From Adineta vaga (taxonomy: Eukaryota; Rotifera): a DNA stretch of 64,000 nucleotides. Below are positions 1-11,475 of the stretch, piece by piece. The stretch lies in contig CP075493.1 in the NCBI GenBank assembly GCA_021613535.1, forward strand, positions 15,128,001-15,192,000. Reading direction: 5' to 3'. Every line of letters begins with the position of its first letter. Positions within the stretch are counted from its first letter, which is position 1. Made by a program: the position numbers and the translations under genes. The notes under the pieces were generated by a model, which did not search any database, had not been told where the DNA came from, and saw nothing but the letters and a program-made list of their open reading frames with translations.

Positions 1-394
1 AAAACTTTTTCTAAAATCTAGTTCCAATAGCCTTTAAACTATAATGCATATTAAATTCCGGACACTTCGATAACAAGTTCAAGATTCTGGTTCTTTTCCT
101 CCTACAAAATATTCAAGATTGTGTACCGAGTGCTGTTTGAGAATTATTTCTAAGTATATGATTATGATACATACTTATCTAAAACTATAGCTTCTCTGAG
201 CTACTAATATGAAAATGGGTCTCTTGACGGTATTGCGATTCTTCTTTCAACCAAATCATTTATTTATGCGTTGTTTGCACTCTAGATAGGAGGAGATCAA
301 TCTGCTACGTTAGACTGCCAAATTGAAAGTGATTTGGTCGTGAATTGGATATCTATAATGCTTTCTTTAAAAACGGGTATTCGATAGTAAACAT

Positions 395-455
395 TGGGTG
401 AGTGGGTGTGGGTGAGAATTTATGGATGATATCTTCATAACTCATCCACACCCTG
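395..455. repeat. Telomere-like inverted-repeat hairpin
   Basis: A G-rich arm (TGGGTGAGTGGGTGTGGGTGA) is followed about 20 bases later by a C-rich arm (CTCATCCACACCCTG), so the segment can fold on itself. It lies upstream of the first recognisable exon of the beta-sandwich gene, probably in an intron. It is a member of the dispersed family described under the locus at 59207-59261. Confidence 0.6.
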
Positions 456-627
456 CGTCTATAGTAGATTGTGCTACATGTACATATGACTGAAGAACAG
501 CAAGAAGAAAGTCAATGTAAACCATGTAGTAGCTGTGATATTATGCGATTTGAAGTCTCTTGTGTCTGTCTATTGCTTGTGTCTGAATAGTATAAACGAC
601 ATTTATTTAATAGTCTTTTATTTTCAG

Positions 628-3600
628 GTACTTCAAACAGTACTACAATGATATTTGCAGGTATCACAAACAGTATTACAATTAACACGACAACTATTGG
701 TTTGACAAGTACAGGTATAGCACATAGATGAGTTCATTTATATAAATATAAAACATCGTGTATTCGTACACATAGCTTTAAAAATGTATTATTTCAACTG
801 AAAAAGTTAATTCTCCATGTTAAGAAAAATATGAGAAATATCCTTGACAAAGTATCGTCAGTTATCACTGAACACCTTTTATAAACAGATATTTAATGTA
901 TCTAACTTCCTAATGAACATCATTTTGAACGCCTTTTCCGATCAAAACTGCCATTAAATGTGCATAATCTTACAGTTGTTCGAATCGTCCAAAAAGAAAA
1001 TACCACATAATCTCTGGATTAATCCGATCGTCAATCATGATTAGTGTTAACAAAAGTAGACAAACATCTTTCTGGAATCGTATTGGCTGATAGGAACGAT
1101 ACCTAACCAATTAAAGGGTGGATAAGGATATGAAGAAGATGGATCGTAAGCGATGAAAGTCTTCTTTTTTGCTGTTCCCTTATTTCACATCTTCATACTC
1201 TTCGGTTCACCTGTTATTTAAAAAAAAAAAACGATCAAATCAAATGAAGAAACTAACATAATTTTCTATTTATCAAATAGTTACTTCATTGGCAGTGCAG
1301 TCGAATTACTCTTCTACTTTGACAAGGTCTAGTTCAGTATATATCCGTCCCAAAAGCTACTGGTCAACATCAGGCTTTTTCTACGAAGCTATTGAAATCA
1401 ACGTAGCGACAACAGGAATGTATACTATCTCATCCGATAGCACTATGGATACACAGGGCTTTATATACAATAATAGTTTTAACCCTTCACTTCCGGATCA
1501 GAATTTAATGTCATTCGACGATGATGCTGGTGTTAATAAACAATTTATACTCACAGTTGTTCTTCAAGCTACGACAAAGTATATTTTATTTGTAACTAGC
1601 TATGCGGGAAATACATTAGGAGAATTTTCAATCATCGGACTTGGTCCAGCAACAATCAATTTTTCGGCAAGTAAGCAAAATATATAAAATACAAACTGAC
1701 ACTATGAGAAAACTTTTATCCAATAAAAAGAATATTCTCGATATGTTTGTTGGTGAAAACTTTATCGTTAACATGAGTCGATAAAGTTATAGCAAGACTT
1801 TCGCGACATTCTGTTTGAGTATAACAAATTATACAGTCATCCAAAGAGACCGACTTGACCGAAAGAAATTCTAAGAACTTTAAGTCATCTATATCAGTTT
1901 TATAGACATTTATCGTTGTCGCACAAAATTTATTTTATGAAACACAATAATGTCAAAACTGGAAGGTGAATTCAACTATTCACTTGAACACCCTTCGTGC
2001 CAATCTCATGCCGTTCAAGTAAGGCATCACCCTTTCCTAGCAATTTCGCACTATCCCACTAGTCAAAACACCTGTGTAGTGCCATCGCGCCGCCAACTAA
2101 CCAATACACTCCCATACACCCCAACGAAGACTCAGTTGCATTTGAAGTATTTTTCTGAACAGTTCATTAGTCAAATGCAACTTTTTAGTTTTTCATATAT
2201 GAGATGCTAAAGCATCATAGGCTGTAACTAATATAACCAACCAAATTCGATTAAATAAGACAGTGTGAATATTATCCATTAACTATCACTAATTAATGGC
2301 AATTTATTGATTAGTTATGACTAGTTCGTCGATTAATATTAATCGGCATTAGTAGATATGACAGTCTCCTACAGGTACTTACCGTAGACTATGAGGCGCA
2401 CAATTACTGGAGATTAGTAGTATAACCATCGTTAGTTCGTGTTTCCCATTTTAAGCTCGTAGAGATGGCGCTAACAATTACTTTGTTTTATCTCAAACGT
2501 CGAAGTCAAATAAAAATTTGAGGGTGTGAGTGTCTCTATTATATTTCTACCCACACCCTCAAATATATATAGATCAATGGAAATCAAAATCCACTGTAAT
2601 TTTGCATTTTGGCTAGCTTACATGGTGAATTTGACCATAGCTTTCGTTTAGTAATTATTTTAACGAAAGGCAGATAATTGCACTTGACTTTAGGTTTCTA
2701 CACCCCATCCTTTCAGTCTAATGAATATATTTGTTTTTTACTCATTAGTAAATTCATCGAAAATCGAATTTAAATCGAATTACTCATCTGCTCTGACAGT
2801 AGATAGCCCATTTTATGTTCGTTCTTATGGTTCCACGATACGATTTTGCTATCAAGCTATCGAAATCAGTGTGTCAACGACAGGAATTTATACTATTTCA
2901 AGCAATAGTACTATAGATACATATGGCGTTCTATACAATAATACATTCAATCCTGCAGATCCAGATCGAAATCAGCTATCATCGGACGATCAGACTGGAG
3001 GCAATGACCAGTTCCTTCTCGCAAATATTCTTCAGGCTATGACGACCTATATTTTGGTTGTAACAACATATTATGATGGAGTCACGGGAGACTTTTCGCT
3101 GGTGGGAGAAGGTCCTGATTCGATTAGTTTTTCACCAAGTAAGGAATATATTAAGTAAGAATTCAAGGTATAAGAAAACATTTTTTCGATTGAATGGGAT
3201 ATCTATCAAAAGAAGAATTTACTCAGTTTCACAGAGAATGACGAATTGTTTCCATATTAAACGTTTTTTCATGATCATCGGTGACACCCATTCAACATTT
3301 TACACTTGCATTCAAGTATTACCTCTAGTCAAATACTGAAAACCTCAAAGTTTAAATCATGTCTCTAGACATTTTCTTGAGTTAAACTATTAGAAGCACA
3401 CATTTTATCTTTCTTTCCCTAGTCAACTCATCAAGGACCCAATCACGTTACTCATCTGCTCTGACTGTGGATAGCGCGTTTTATATTGGTTCTTATGGTT
3501 CTAAGTTAATAGTATATTATGAAGCTCTTGAGATCAGTGTGTCAACGACAGGAATTTATGCTCTTTTCACCAATAGTACCATAGATACATATGGTGCTAT

Positions 3601-5229
3601 ATACAATAATACATTCAATCCTGCAGATCCAGATCAAAATCAGCTATCGTCGGACAATCAGGCTGGAGGCAATAACCAGTTCCTTCTCACAAATATTCTT
3701 CAAGCTATGACGACCTATATTATGGTTGTAACAACATATTATAATGGAGTCACTGGAAAATTTTCACTAATTGGACAGGGTCCTGATTCGATTAGTTTTT
3801 CACCAAGTAAGGAATATATTAAGTAAGAATTCAAGGTATAAGAAAACATTTTTTCGATTGAATGGGATATCTATCAAAAGAAGAATTTACTCAGTTTCAC
3901 AGAGAATGACGAATTGTTTCCATATTAAACGTTTTTTCATGATCATCGGTGACACCCACTCAACATTTTACACTTGCATTCAAGTATTACCTCTAGTCAA
4001 ATACTGGAAACCTCAAAGTCTAAATCCTGTCTCTCTAGACGTTTTCTTGAGTTAAACTATTAGAAGTACACATTTTATCTTTCTTTCCCTAGTCAACTCA
4101 TCAATGGTAAAATCGAAATACTCATCTGCTCTGACTGTAAATAGTCAGTCATATACTCGGGCCACTGCTTCGCCAGGATCAGTTTTTTATTATGAAGCTC
4201 TTGAGATCAGTGTGTCAACGACAGGAATTTATACTTTTTTAAGCGATAGTACCATGGATACGTTTGGCTATATATATAATAGTACTTGGAATCCTGTCGA
4301 TCCATATGAAAATCTACTGTCAATGGATGATGATACTGGAGGTAATGGGCAGTTCCTTCTCGCAAATGTTCTTCAAGCTATGACTACCTATATGGTGGTT
4401 CTATCAGCATATGATGAAAGGGTTACGGGACGCTTTTCACTGATTGGATACGGCCCAGATTCGATTAGTCTTGTTCGAGTTAATATAACTAGTAAGTACT
4501 GAAGCAATTCATATAGAGAATTTTCAGCGATTTAGATGGACTAACAGGGAGGTTTTGATCGTTTTCCGAGTCTTTTAATTGTTTTGCGATTGTGCGAAAT
4601 CAATATACTGTCGCTTGAGATTCAGCTTAGATATTATCAGTTCTATTTATTTAATATGAACACTATATTGTGATTACGTACAATTATTCTTAAACTCTTC
4701 CACTATGAGCGGTAGAAACGTGAAAAATTTGACGTTTTTGTTTCTGATTTTGCGACGTTCAATTAATAATGTAATAGAATGATCATCTTTTATTTCATTT
4801 TAATTCTAAAACACATGTTTCTTTTGTGTGACTAGCTAATTCATCGAAAGTGAAATCAATTTATTCATCAACTTTGACTACCAGGAGTCCGCAGTTTTGT
4901 CATAGACCTACTTGTCCAACAGCAACATACTTTTATCAACCCATTCAAGTTATCGTGTCCACAACTGGAACATATACGGTTTTATGCTCTAGCAATATGG
5001 ATTCAACAGGATATATATACAACAACACTTTCTATTCCTCGTTTCCAATCTTAAATCAATTTGCATCAGATGATGATAGTGGTGGTGGTCGCCAGTTTAT
5101 GTTCAGAGTTTTTCTTCAGACTGTAGGAAAGTATATTTTGATTGTAACAACATACAAACAAAATGCAACAGGATCATTTTCAATTAGGATCATTGGTGAC
5201 GGTCCTGTTAATTTTGTTAGTCCATAGGA
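628..5229 (+). CDS. Secreted beta-sandwich module protein, 3' part (5' end not identified)
   Basis: Function unknown. Exons fitted by GT-AG sites and reading phase: 628-714 (Thr/Ser-rich linker), 1281-1670, 2749-3138, 3423-3806, 4093-4491 and 4836-5229 (stop TAG). Each of the last five encodes one copy of a module of about 130 residues with the pattern YSSxLT, then (Y/F)YEAIEIxVSTTGxYT, DTxGxIYNxxFNP, a D/E-rich turn SxDDxxGGNxQF, YILVVTTY, and G(x)FS(L/I)IGxGP. All introns are phase 1, so exons are symmetrical and can be added or lost without changing frame. The module resembles the all-beta pre-peptidase C-terminal (PPC-like) fold and is, to my knowledge, frequent in bdelloid extracellular proteins; that identity is inference. 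The true start and any signal peptide lie upstream of 628, possibly outside the window. Repeats 2 and 3 and their introns are near-identical (recent duplication). Confidence 0.7.
1671..2748 (+). other. Long intron of the modular gene
   Basis: About 1.08 kb between two module exons. I see no coding exon here: the 86-codon frame at 1950-2210 has no recognisable content. It holds the hairpin at 2516-2564 and otherwise unstructured AT-rich sequence. It is longer than the other introns of the gene, which are about 285-565 bp. Confidence 0.5.
2516..2564. repeat. Telomere-like inverted-repeat hairpin
   Basis: Compact 49-bp element with clean arms: ATTTGAGGGTGTGAG at the left and CCCACACCCTCAAAT at the right, separated by an AT-rich loop of about 19 bases. 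It sits inside an intron of the modular gene, which suggests insertion rather than a gene part. Confidence 0.75.
2749..4092 (+). repeat. Tandem duplication of one exon plus its intron
   Basis: Exon 2749-3138 plus intron 3139-3422 is repeated as exon 3423-3806 plus intron 3807-4092. The two introns (284 and 286 bp) are nearly identical, including the donor context CACCAAGTAAGGAATATATT and the run from ATTCAAGG through the GATCATCGGTGACACCCA block. The two exons have diverged more, mainly in their 5' halves. Confidence 0.85.
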
Positions 5230-6417
5230 TTTGTAATGCTTTGACTAAAATTCATCAGCTTCTTTCTTTATTGTCAATATTTTCTTTTTTTCCGCGCTTT
5301 GCAATAATCATGTTTTTTTTTGTTTTCTCTTGTCGCTTTGTCATGAGCTTTGCTTTTCAACTAATTATTTTGAATATACTGTTCGATAAAACGAGATATG
5401 CCTATCAATATCATCTTTATTTCAGTTCTTTTCTCCAATTCCCCCGACTAAAGAAAGGGTTATATGAAAACAAAATTAGTTTATGTGTCTGCGTGTGTTT
5501 GTCGCAGATCAAAGGTCAGAAAAACATAATTCAGATGAAAGCGAGAAGAACGAAAGATTTTCAGGGTTCGAGAATCGATTGCCCCTAATCCTTTTTCGCG
5601 TGTTGAATTATGACTTCGCGGCTTAGGAAAGACAATTATTAACGACAACCACATTCTTTCCCTCGACTATCAGTGAAAAAATGACTACTGAAATTGGATG
5701 GATTGGTTTTCCTGTGGTCGCCCACACTGATACACTCATACTCAACGGAATTACCTCGACGTAGAAAAAATCTACGAATGAGGTGCGATCAGTTTTGAAC
5801 GACTACGGAAGCAGATTGATCATGCGTGAATAAGTCAATTTCAACCGCCCTATTCCTATCTAGAAGATTGTTCGGTTGGGTGTGGGTGTGGGTGTGGATG
5901 TGGGTTCATGTGAGTTTGAGGGTGTGAGTATGTGAGCGGTATATTTATTGATCAATCCCACCCTCATCCACCCTCAAGATTGTTTATTTTCCTTAACACT
6001 ATATCTACGAATGTGTTCGATTGAAGCGAAAAGTCAAACAACCTGATTGTAATCGATTCACCATCCCGTTCCAATAATTTCACAAGCCAAACGAAATATT
6101 CGAATATGATATCGTACTCGATGATTTTGCTCAATAATTTGACGAGTGAACATTTACTTGCAATAAATCTTATTTACAATCGACTAGGTTTACCAATCGA
6201 AGAATGCTGTTCGCCCATGCAGTATCTTTTTGGAAAAAGAATAAACATCAATATAAAAAAGCTTGATTCTCAAAGTAAAATATTTCATCCACAAAATGCA
6301 TGTTTAAGATGTCGTTTGTTATCTCCTAACGTTCTTTAAACTAATATCATGTCATTGTTATCGATGACGAGAATATAAATATAGAATCCTATTTCAAGAC
6401 AACATTCATTAATAATA
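5230..6417. other. Intergenic region
   Basis: Separates the modular gene from the esterase. It contains pyrimidine-rich sequence after the stop, the hairpin cluster at 5875-5979 and two short open frames (5163-5588, 6106-6339) that I could not link to any family and regard as chance. Confidence 0.4.
5875..5979. repeat. Telomere-like G-rich/C-rich inverted repeat, expanded
   Basis: Left side has three to four perfect or near-perfect TGTGGG units (GGTTGGGTGTGGGTGTGGG), then a second G-rich stretch (TTGAGGGTGTGAGTATGTGAG). The right side is C-rich (CCCACCCTCATCCACCCTCAAG). This is the largest telomere-like block here without a ribozyme motif. Confidence 0.7.
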
Positions 6418-7605
6418 ATGAAACATTTTGTTCCCATCACATTCTTTTTTTTACCTTTGCAATTTATTTCACCACTGAAAGTATTTCGAATGATATTGTT
6501 GTGAGTGGTTTGAATGGTCCAATAAATTTTACTCGACCAGAAGGTGAACGTTATTTCTATTATTATGTTCCATCTCTATATACACGAAATACTCCTCTTC
6601 CATTCGTTATTTATTTTCATGGTTATGGTCGTAATTGGACTAATGGAATCTTATTTAATATGACTGTTGATGCTGAAACGAATGGCTACATCATTGCATT
6701 TGGTCAGGGAACACCAAGTGCTGAAAGTAGTCATGCCATGGGATGGAATAGTGGTAGATGTTGTTTATTTAATACGACAATTTCTGTTGATGATGTAGAA
6801 TTTGCTAAAATGGTTATTAAATTAACAGCCGAACGAGTTTCTATTGCAATGAATCGTATTTATGCAATTGGATGGTCAGATGGTGGTTTCATGGCTGAAC
6901 GTTTAGTTTGTGAAGCATCAAATGTATTCGCCGGTGTCGCAGTTGCTGGAAGTGCAATAGTACTTGAAAATGGGTATGGAGATGGATTGACAAAATGTGA
7001 TAGAGCATTTCGAAATGGACATATTGATTATATTCATTTTCATGGTACACTTGATTTCGTTATTCCATGGGTTGGTGGGCATAATAGTCGTGACCGATTG
7101 TGACAATCTCTCTGACATACGCTGTACGCGTGATACAGTTTTTCTCATCTAATGGATTATCCTTATCTATGTACATTCTGATGTACTTTGATAGAATATT
7201 TTCCTGCGTTCTCTTCTGTAGGGACGAGTATATAAACGCGTGTCTTGTATCAGAACGATGCGATTTTAGAGGAAGAAATAAATAAACGCGTAGTTCCATC
7301 AGCGCATACATCTCTTCCATCAAAAATCGTCACACCGATTACCATCAGTTTATGAAGATCTTAGTCGATGGGTTACGAGAAATGGATGTGATCATGTACA
7401 AACGCAAACATATAATGATAAACAAAATTTTACAAATATTCGATGGCCAAATTGTCGAGGAAATACATCCGTCGAATTGATGACAGTCTGGAATGCAGGT
7501 CCTACTTGGTGGACTTTAGCAAATAGTAATTTCTCAATGACTGATTATGTTATGAAATCATTTACTCAAGGATTTTTACAAAGACAAAATCATCCAAATG
7601 ATTGA
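6418..7605 (+). pseudogene. Disrupted secreted alpha/beta-hydrolase esterase (PHB-depolymerase/LpqC-like)
   Basis: The body reads as a polyhydroxybutyrate-depolymerase-like esterase: oxyanion region FVIYFHGYGRNW, nucleophile motif GWSDGG (Ser in GxSxG) and the HGTLDFVIPW segment that carries the acid. Two lesions break it. First, an ATG at 6418 opens a good signal-peptide frame, but a run of eight T at about 6445 leaves it one base out of phase with the body; a ninth T would join them. Second, a 234-bp insertion at 7100-7333 adds an early stop. Taking out the insertion and one copy of its 7-bp duplication rejoins the frame exactly at RDR-LPSVYED. The C-terminal region, where this family has GxGHxWP with the catalytic His, reads NAGPTWW, so that His appears to be absent. 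No introns. Bacterial-type family, so ancient acquisition is plausible but untested. Confidence 0.75.
7100..7333. mobile_element. 234-bp non-autonomous insertion with 7-bp target duplication
   Basis: Flanked by direct repeats ACCGATT at 7093-7099 and 7334-7340. The ends are weak inverted repeats (GTGACAATCT at the left, GTGACGATTT read inward from the right). The interior holds three ACGCG(T) boxes and no credible ORF. Removing it with one duplication restores the esterase frame precisely, which is strong evidence for insertion. Superfamily undetermined; P-like or Dada-like elements make duplications near this size. Confidence 0.8.
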
Positions 7606-7871
7606 GATAATTTTGTCAAATTCTCTTTCAATATCCATTGAATAATATTCATAGAGAAAATAAAATTGTTCGAGGTCATATTCATCTTTATTCTTTTTCG
7701 TTTATCTTCACTGCCATAATTTATTCAAAAGCAAAAAAGAACAGACAAGAAAAGGAAATTGCTTTGTAAAACTATTCAATCATTTCGATTTTTCAACTGC
7801 AACAACAAAGGAAGCGTTGAATTGCAATTTTCTTCATTATTTTTCTAATTGGTAAATATCGTGAAATTTGA

Positions 7872-8066
7872 TCTGATGTTCTCGCTCCAGATGGAAATAC
7901 CTTCGCTAATCGTGGATATTACAATATGCATAGTTATATTGCTTATCCAGAAAGTGGGTTTGCGTTTAATCAATCTTGGAATCCATATTTTCCAAATAAT
8001 CGATTCAATAATTTTAATCGTAAAATTAATTTTTTATCTTTGTCCTTTAGCCTTTATTTCATATAA
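7872..8066 (+). other. Short coding-like remnant
   Basis: An open stretch of about 64 codons (DGNTFANRGYYNMHSYIAYP followed by an Asn/Phe-rich segment) bounded by stops. It has protein-like composition but no recognised family, and no partner exon was found. It may be a fragment of a gene lost from this site, or chance. The rest of 7606-8862 shows no gene. Confidence 0.25.
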
Positions 8067-8862
8067 TCAAATGTTTCCACATGGAAGAATAAATCCGTTG
8101 ATTCCTTCGAATCTCATTAATAAATGATCAAATTAGAATGTTCATATAACTAACAAATGATGGAATCAATATTCTACACATGTGCGTTTTTTTCGTTGGT
8201 AATTGAAAAATAAAATGGAGTGAAGAAATTTATTCATCGAATCAGAAAGAGAACATAGAGATTTATTTTTTAGTTCTAAGTGAGTTTCTTCATGGAAAAA
8301 AAAGAAGATTTATCAAGTAAATCAGAAGAATATATCGAATACGAATAAAATAATATTTTCATTGAAAAATATCTAAATATGAAAGTTTACGGTTACCGTT
8401 ATGTTGACTTGTTCCTATATATTATGTTCTATATATATTGTGAACTATTCACCTAGCATTGATCTTCAGTTCAATGTGCTCCATCCATGTTTTCCTATGT
8501 GTAACCGCTTGACCTCTGTCTGTGTCTATATAATGCGTATGTAGCGCAGGCACTTACATGGCAGCTTCACCTTAAATTGACCTCTCTTTAGTTGTATGTT
8601 CGATGTACAACGAAAGACATATTTCGAGTGATGAACTATAGCCATCTATAAATACCATACCAAATGACATAGACAGACAATCATTACAATTTATTCATTA
8701 AAAACATTTTTGTGGTATGTCTCCAGATATTATAGACGAGTAACAGTAAACTTTTACGTTTCAATATTCGTGAATAGAAACATTCTTTTATTGATGTTTA
8801 ATTGTTTTAATTTATAGTTTGATAATATCATTTTATTTTTCTTATTCTAGTTTATCTATACA

Positions 8863-9742
8863 ATGGATATTCATAATGAACAATCGATATCCGATATAAG
8901 TAAATGTACTAAATAAATCATCGTCAGTGATTGGAATTTTTATTTAGAATCTTGTGTAATTGAATCTGAGATTGAAAGACAAATATTTGAATATAAACGT
9001 GAAAATCCATCCATCGTTGGATGGGAAATTCGTAATCGTCTTTCGAAAGAAATGAATTGCAAGTTAGAAGACTTTCTAAGTGTATGTCATTTGATTAATT
9101 ATTCTGAAGAAAACTTTTCTATTCTTAATATATTTTCTCATTTCAGGTATTATCAATCAATGAAGTTTTAAAAAATCTTGATTCAACTGAAAATTCAAAT
9201 TCCAAAGATAAATATCAAATCAATAATACAGATCATGAACACACTCAAGATTCAGCAGGTAATAAAATATATTGTTTCGAAAATTACAGATATATTCACA
9301 ATTTTCAAATAGTCTGTAGAAGAAAATATGAGTTTCCTAAGTTAATTAACTCTTACGATAGTATTGATTTTTTCGATCATTAGAATATAACAAACCAATT
9401 ATACAAGATGATTTAAATGAAAATAATTTAGGAGAACGTGTCAAAGTACAAAGTAATTAAACATGATTTACACAAAAACAAATCGATGTTTTAGAACAAG
9501 GTATTTGTTTTCCATATGAAAATAAAAATGAGTAAATCCAATTTCTATATTAGTTTTTAATATTAAACATTATCCAGATTTATTTGAACGTGAAGAAGTT
9601 GCATTAGAACTCAATGTATCTGAACCAAGAATTCAAGTACAAAATTAATATTTTCTTTAGAAGAAATTTATTTATTTGTTTTTTTATATTAAAGATATGG
9701 TTTTATAATCGTCGAATGAAATATCGTGAATCTGGAAAGTAA
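8863..9742 (+). pseudogene. Decayed Pax-type gene (RED subdomain plus paired-class homeodomain)
   Basis: Exons fitted by splice sites and phase: 8863-8899, 8948-9081, 9147-9258, 9384-9500, 9554-9636 and 9695-9742. Exons 2-3 encode a stretch like the C-terminal (RED) half of a paired domain: YKRENPSIVGWEIRNRLSKE, then the VLSINEVLKN equivalent of the SSINRVLRN helix. Exons 4-6 encode a paired-class homeodomain: FTQKQIDVLEQ, HYPDLFEREEVALELNVSEP and IWFYNRRMKYRE (recognition helix). No PAI half is seen, as in Eyegone-type Pax proteins. Two in-frame stops (TAA, then TGA two codons later, at about 9456-9464) fall in the N-terminal arm of the homeodomain while the frame downstream stays intact. 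So it is a nonsense-mutated copy, or less likely an unusual splice variant avoiding that exon part. Confidence 0.7.
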
Positions 9743-9950
9743 AAATTCATCAGCAAGATCAACCTAAGTTGCCAACTCCTCTGCGTTTAGCAGATAAATT
9801 TTGTTCTTTAAAAAAAGAATTTTCTCTTGTTGTTGTTTCGATATTATTCTGTTGTTTTTCTTGTTATGCTGTAGGCAATGTTCTCTTTCTTCAAAATTAT
9901 TTCTTGTCATATCACGATTAATCAATGCTTAATAAAATAAAAATAGAAAT

Positions 9951-10010
9951 GTGAGAGGGTGTGGGTGTGGGGTATGGATTCTATGCTATCATCCACACCC
10001 ACATCCACCC
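9951..10010. repeat. Telomere-like inverted-repeat hairpin
   Basis: Left arm GAGAGGGTGTGGGTGTGGGG, right arm CCACACCCACATCCACCC, with an AT-rich loop of about 24 bases. Lies between the Pax remnant and the GST gene. The remainder of 9743-10537 shows no gene. Confidence 0.7.
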
Positions 10011-10537
10011 AATTATCCTAGTTATAAGTACTAGTACTAGATGTAATGATTTTTTTCATTTCGATAATTGCTTCTAGAGTTGTCGTGAAAAAATAATTTT
10101 GTGAGGTACATTATCAGAAGAAACTTATCGTATTGATATCATAATTCGAAAGATCGATGAATGATAATAGTAATAGACAAGATCATGTGGCTTTGTAGTG
10201 ATGTGTTCTATAGTCGATTTGGTATTTTTAATTAAATAGAAATCGTGCAGATAATTCTGCTCAAGAATTGTCGCAAGATCTTCTAATACTTGACTGAAGT
10301 TGATAACGTTAATGTGAGCAAAGAAATAATAGTTTGCCTAGTCATGTAACGAACGAAAGATAAGAATATTGTGCTTCAAACTACCTTAGTATAAAGAATG
10401 ATATCTATGTGTGAAATATCATTCTTTCAGTACTCTATCACGAACAGACCATACGAAAATAAAATATATCTTTGGATTTGAGATTTTATTTCTATTCCTA
10501 ACTTCAGATTATTTCGAAGAACAATTAGAAATACGAA

Positions 10538-11475
10538 ATGACACAATCCACTACCGATAAAGATCAACTCGTACTTGGCTATTGGGCAGCGCGTGGTCGA
10601 GCGGAATCATCACGATTACTACTTCACTATACTAAGACACCTTTTGTTGATAAAATGTATCAGATGGGTGATGCTCCAGATTATAATCGTGACGATTGGC
10701 TCAATGAAAAGTATAAACTTGGTCTAGGTAAATTTATTTATATATATATATATAATCATTTTCTATCCTAAAATGACATTATATCTGCTTAGATTTTCCC
10801 AATTTACCCTATTTGATTGATGGTGATTTGAAACTGACACAATCGACTGCTATCTTATACTACCTTGGTCGTAAATTTCAACTAATGGGTACGTAGGTAA
10901 AGTTGTGCTGGCATTCGGAAAGGCTGTGTCAGATGCAGAATTTAATTCTTTGTCGAGTGCGATGTTATTTTCGATGGAAGTCATCGCGAGAAAATAATCG
11001 ATACATCCACAGAACCTTTCCGAAAGCCAGCACAAGTAATATTTGAATATGGTGCTAACTTTTCTTACGTCTAATAGGTAGTAATCCAAAAGAGGAAGCT
11101 CTAATAATCATGTTGTGTGAACAAGCATATGATCTTCGCTTAAAATTTATCATGCTCTGTTACAGTTCAAATGGAAATTCACCGAATGAACAGAACAATT
11201 TTATTAAGACAACTCTAACAGAATATTTAGAACAATTTGATCGATATTTTAACGAGAATACCAGTCAATTTGCTGTTGGTGATCGACCAACTGTGGCTGA
11301 TTTTCAATTGTTTTATTGTATTGATTGTGCTTGTTCGTTTGATGGTAGCCAAGTATTGCTTGACAAATATACCTATGTGAAAGCATTTCTTCAACGAATT
11401 CGTGAACTACCTGAACTGAAAGATTATATTATTCGATCAGAAACGCAAGTACCAATGCTACTCAAAAGTCAGTAA
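10538..11475 (+). CDS. Glutathione S-transferase, mu class
   Basis: Cytosolic enzyme that conjugates glutathione to electrophiles (detoxification). Exons 10538-10727, 10793-10888 and 11078-11475 join in frame to about 227 residues, the usual length. N-terminal thioredoxin-like domain: [20 protein letters not shown] (with the catalytic Tyr of GYW), then the mu-class signatures [20 protein letters not shown] and [11 protein letters not shown], and the glutathione-binding [13 protein letters not shown]. The C-terminal all-helical domain has [19 protein letters not shown]. The second intron (10889-11077) is unusually long because it contains an inverted-repeat insertion. All key residues appear intact and the splice sites are canonical. 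Confidence 0.9.
10905..11034. repeat. Inverted-repeat (MITE-like) insertion inside GST intron 2
   Basis: Left end TTGTGCTGGCATTCGGAAAG pairs with the right end, which reads TTGTGCTGGCTTTCGGAAAG on the minus strand, followed on both sides by a CTGTG box. The arms are about 20-25 bp and the element about 130 bp. It makes up most of the 189-bp intron and leaves the splice sites untouched. No convincing target duplication was seen. Confidence 0.7.

Noticed and set aside
1950-2210. 86-codon plus-strand frame
   Set aside because: Lies inside an intron, with no domain, signal peptide or splice context.
5163-5588. 141-codon plus-strand frame rich in Phe and Leu
   Set aside because: Begins inside the last exon of the modular gene in another phase and continues through pyrimidine-rich 3' flank; composition explains the hydrophobicity.
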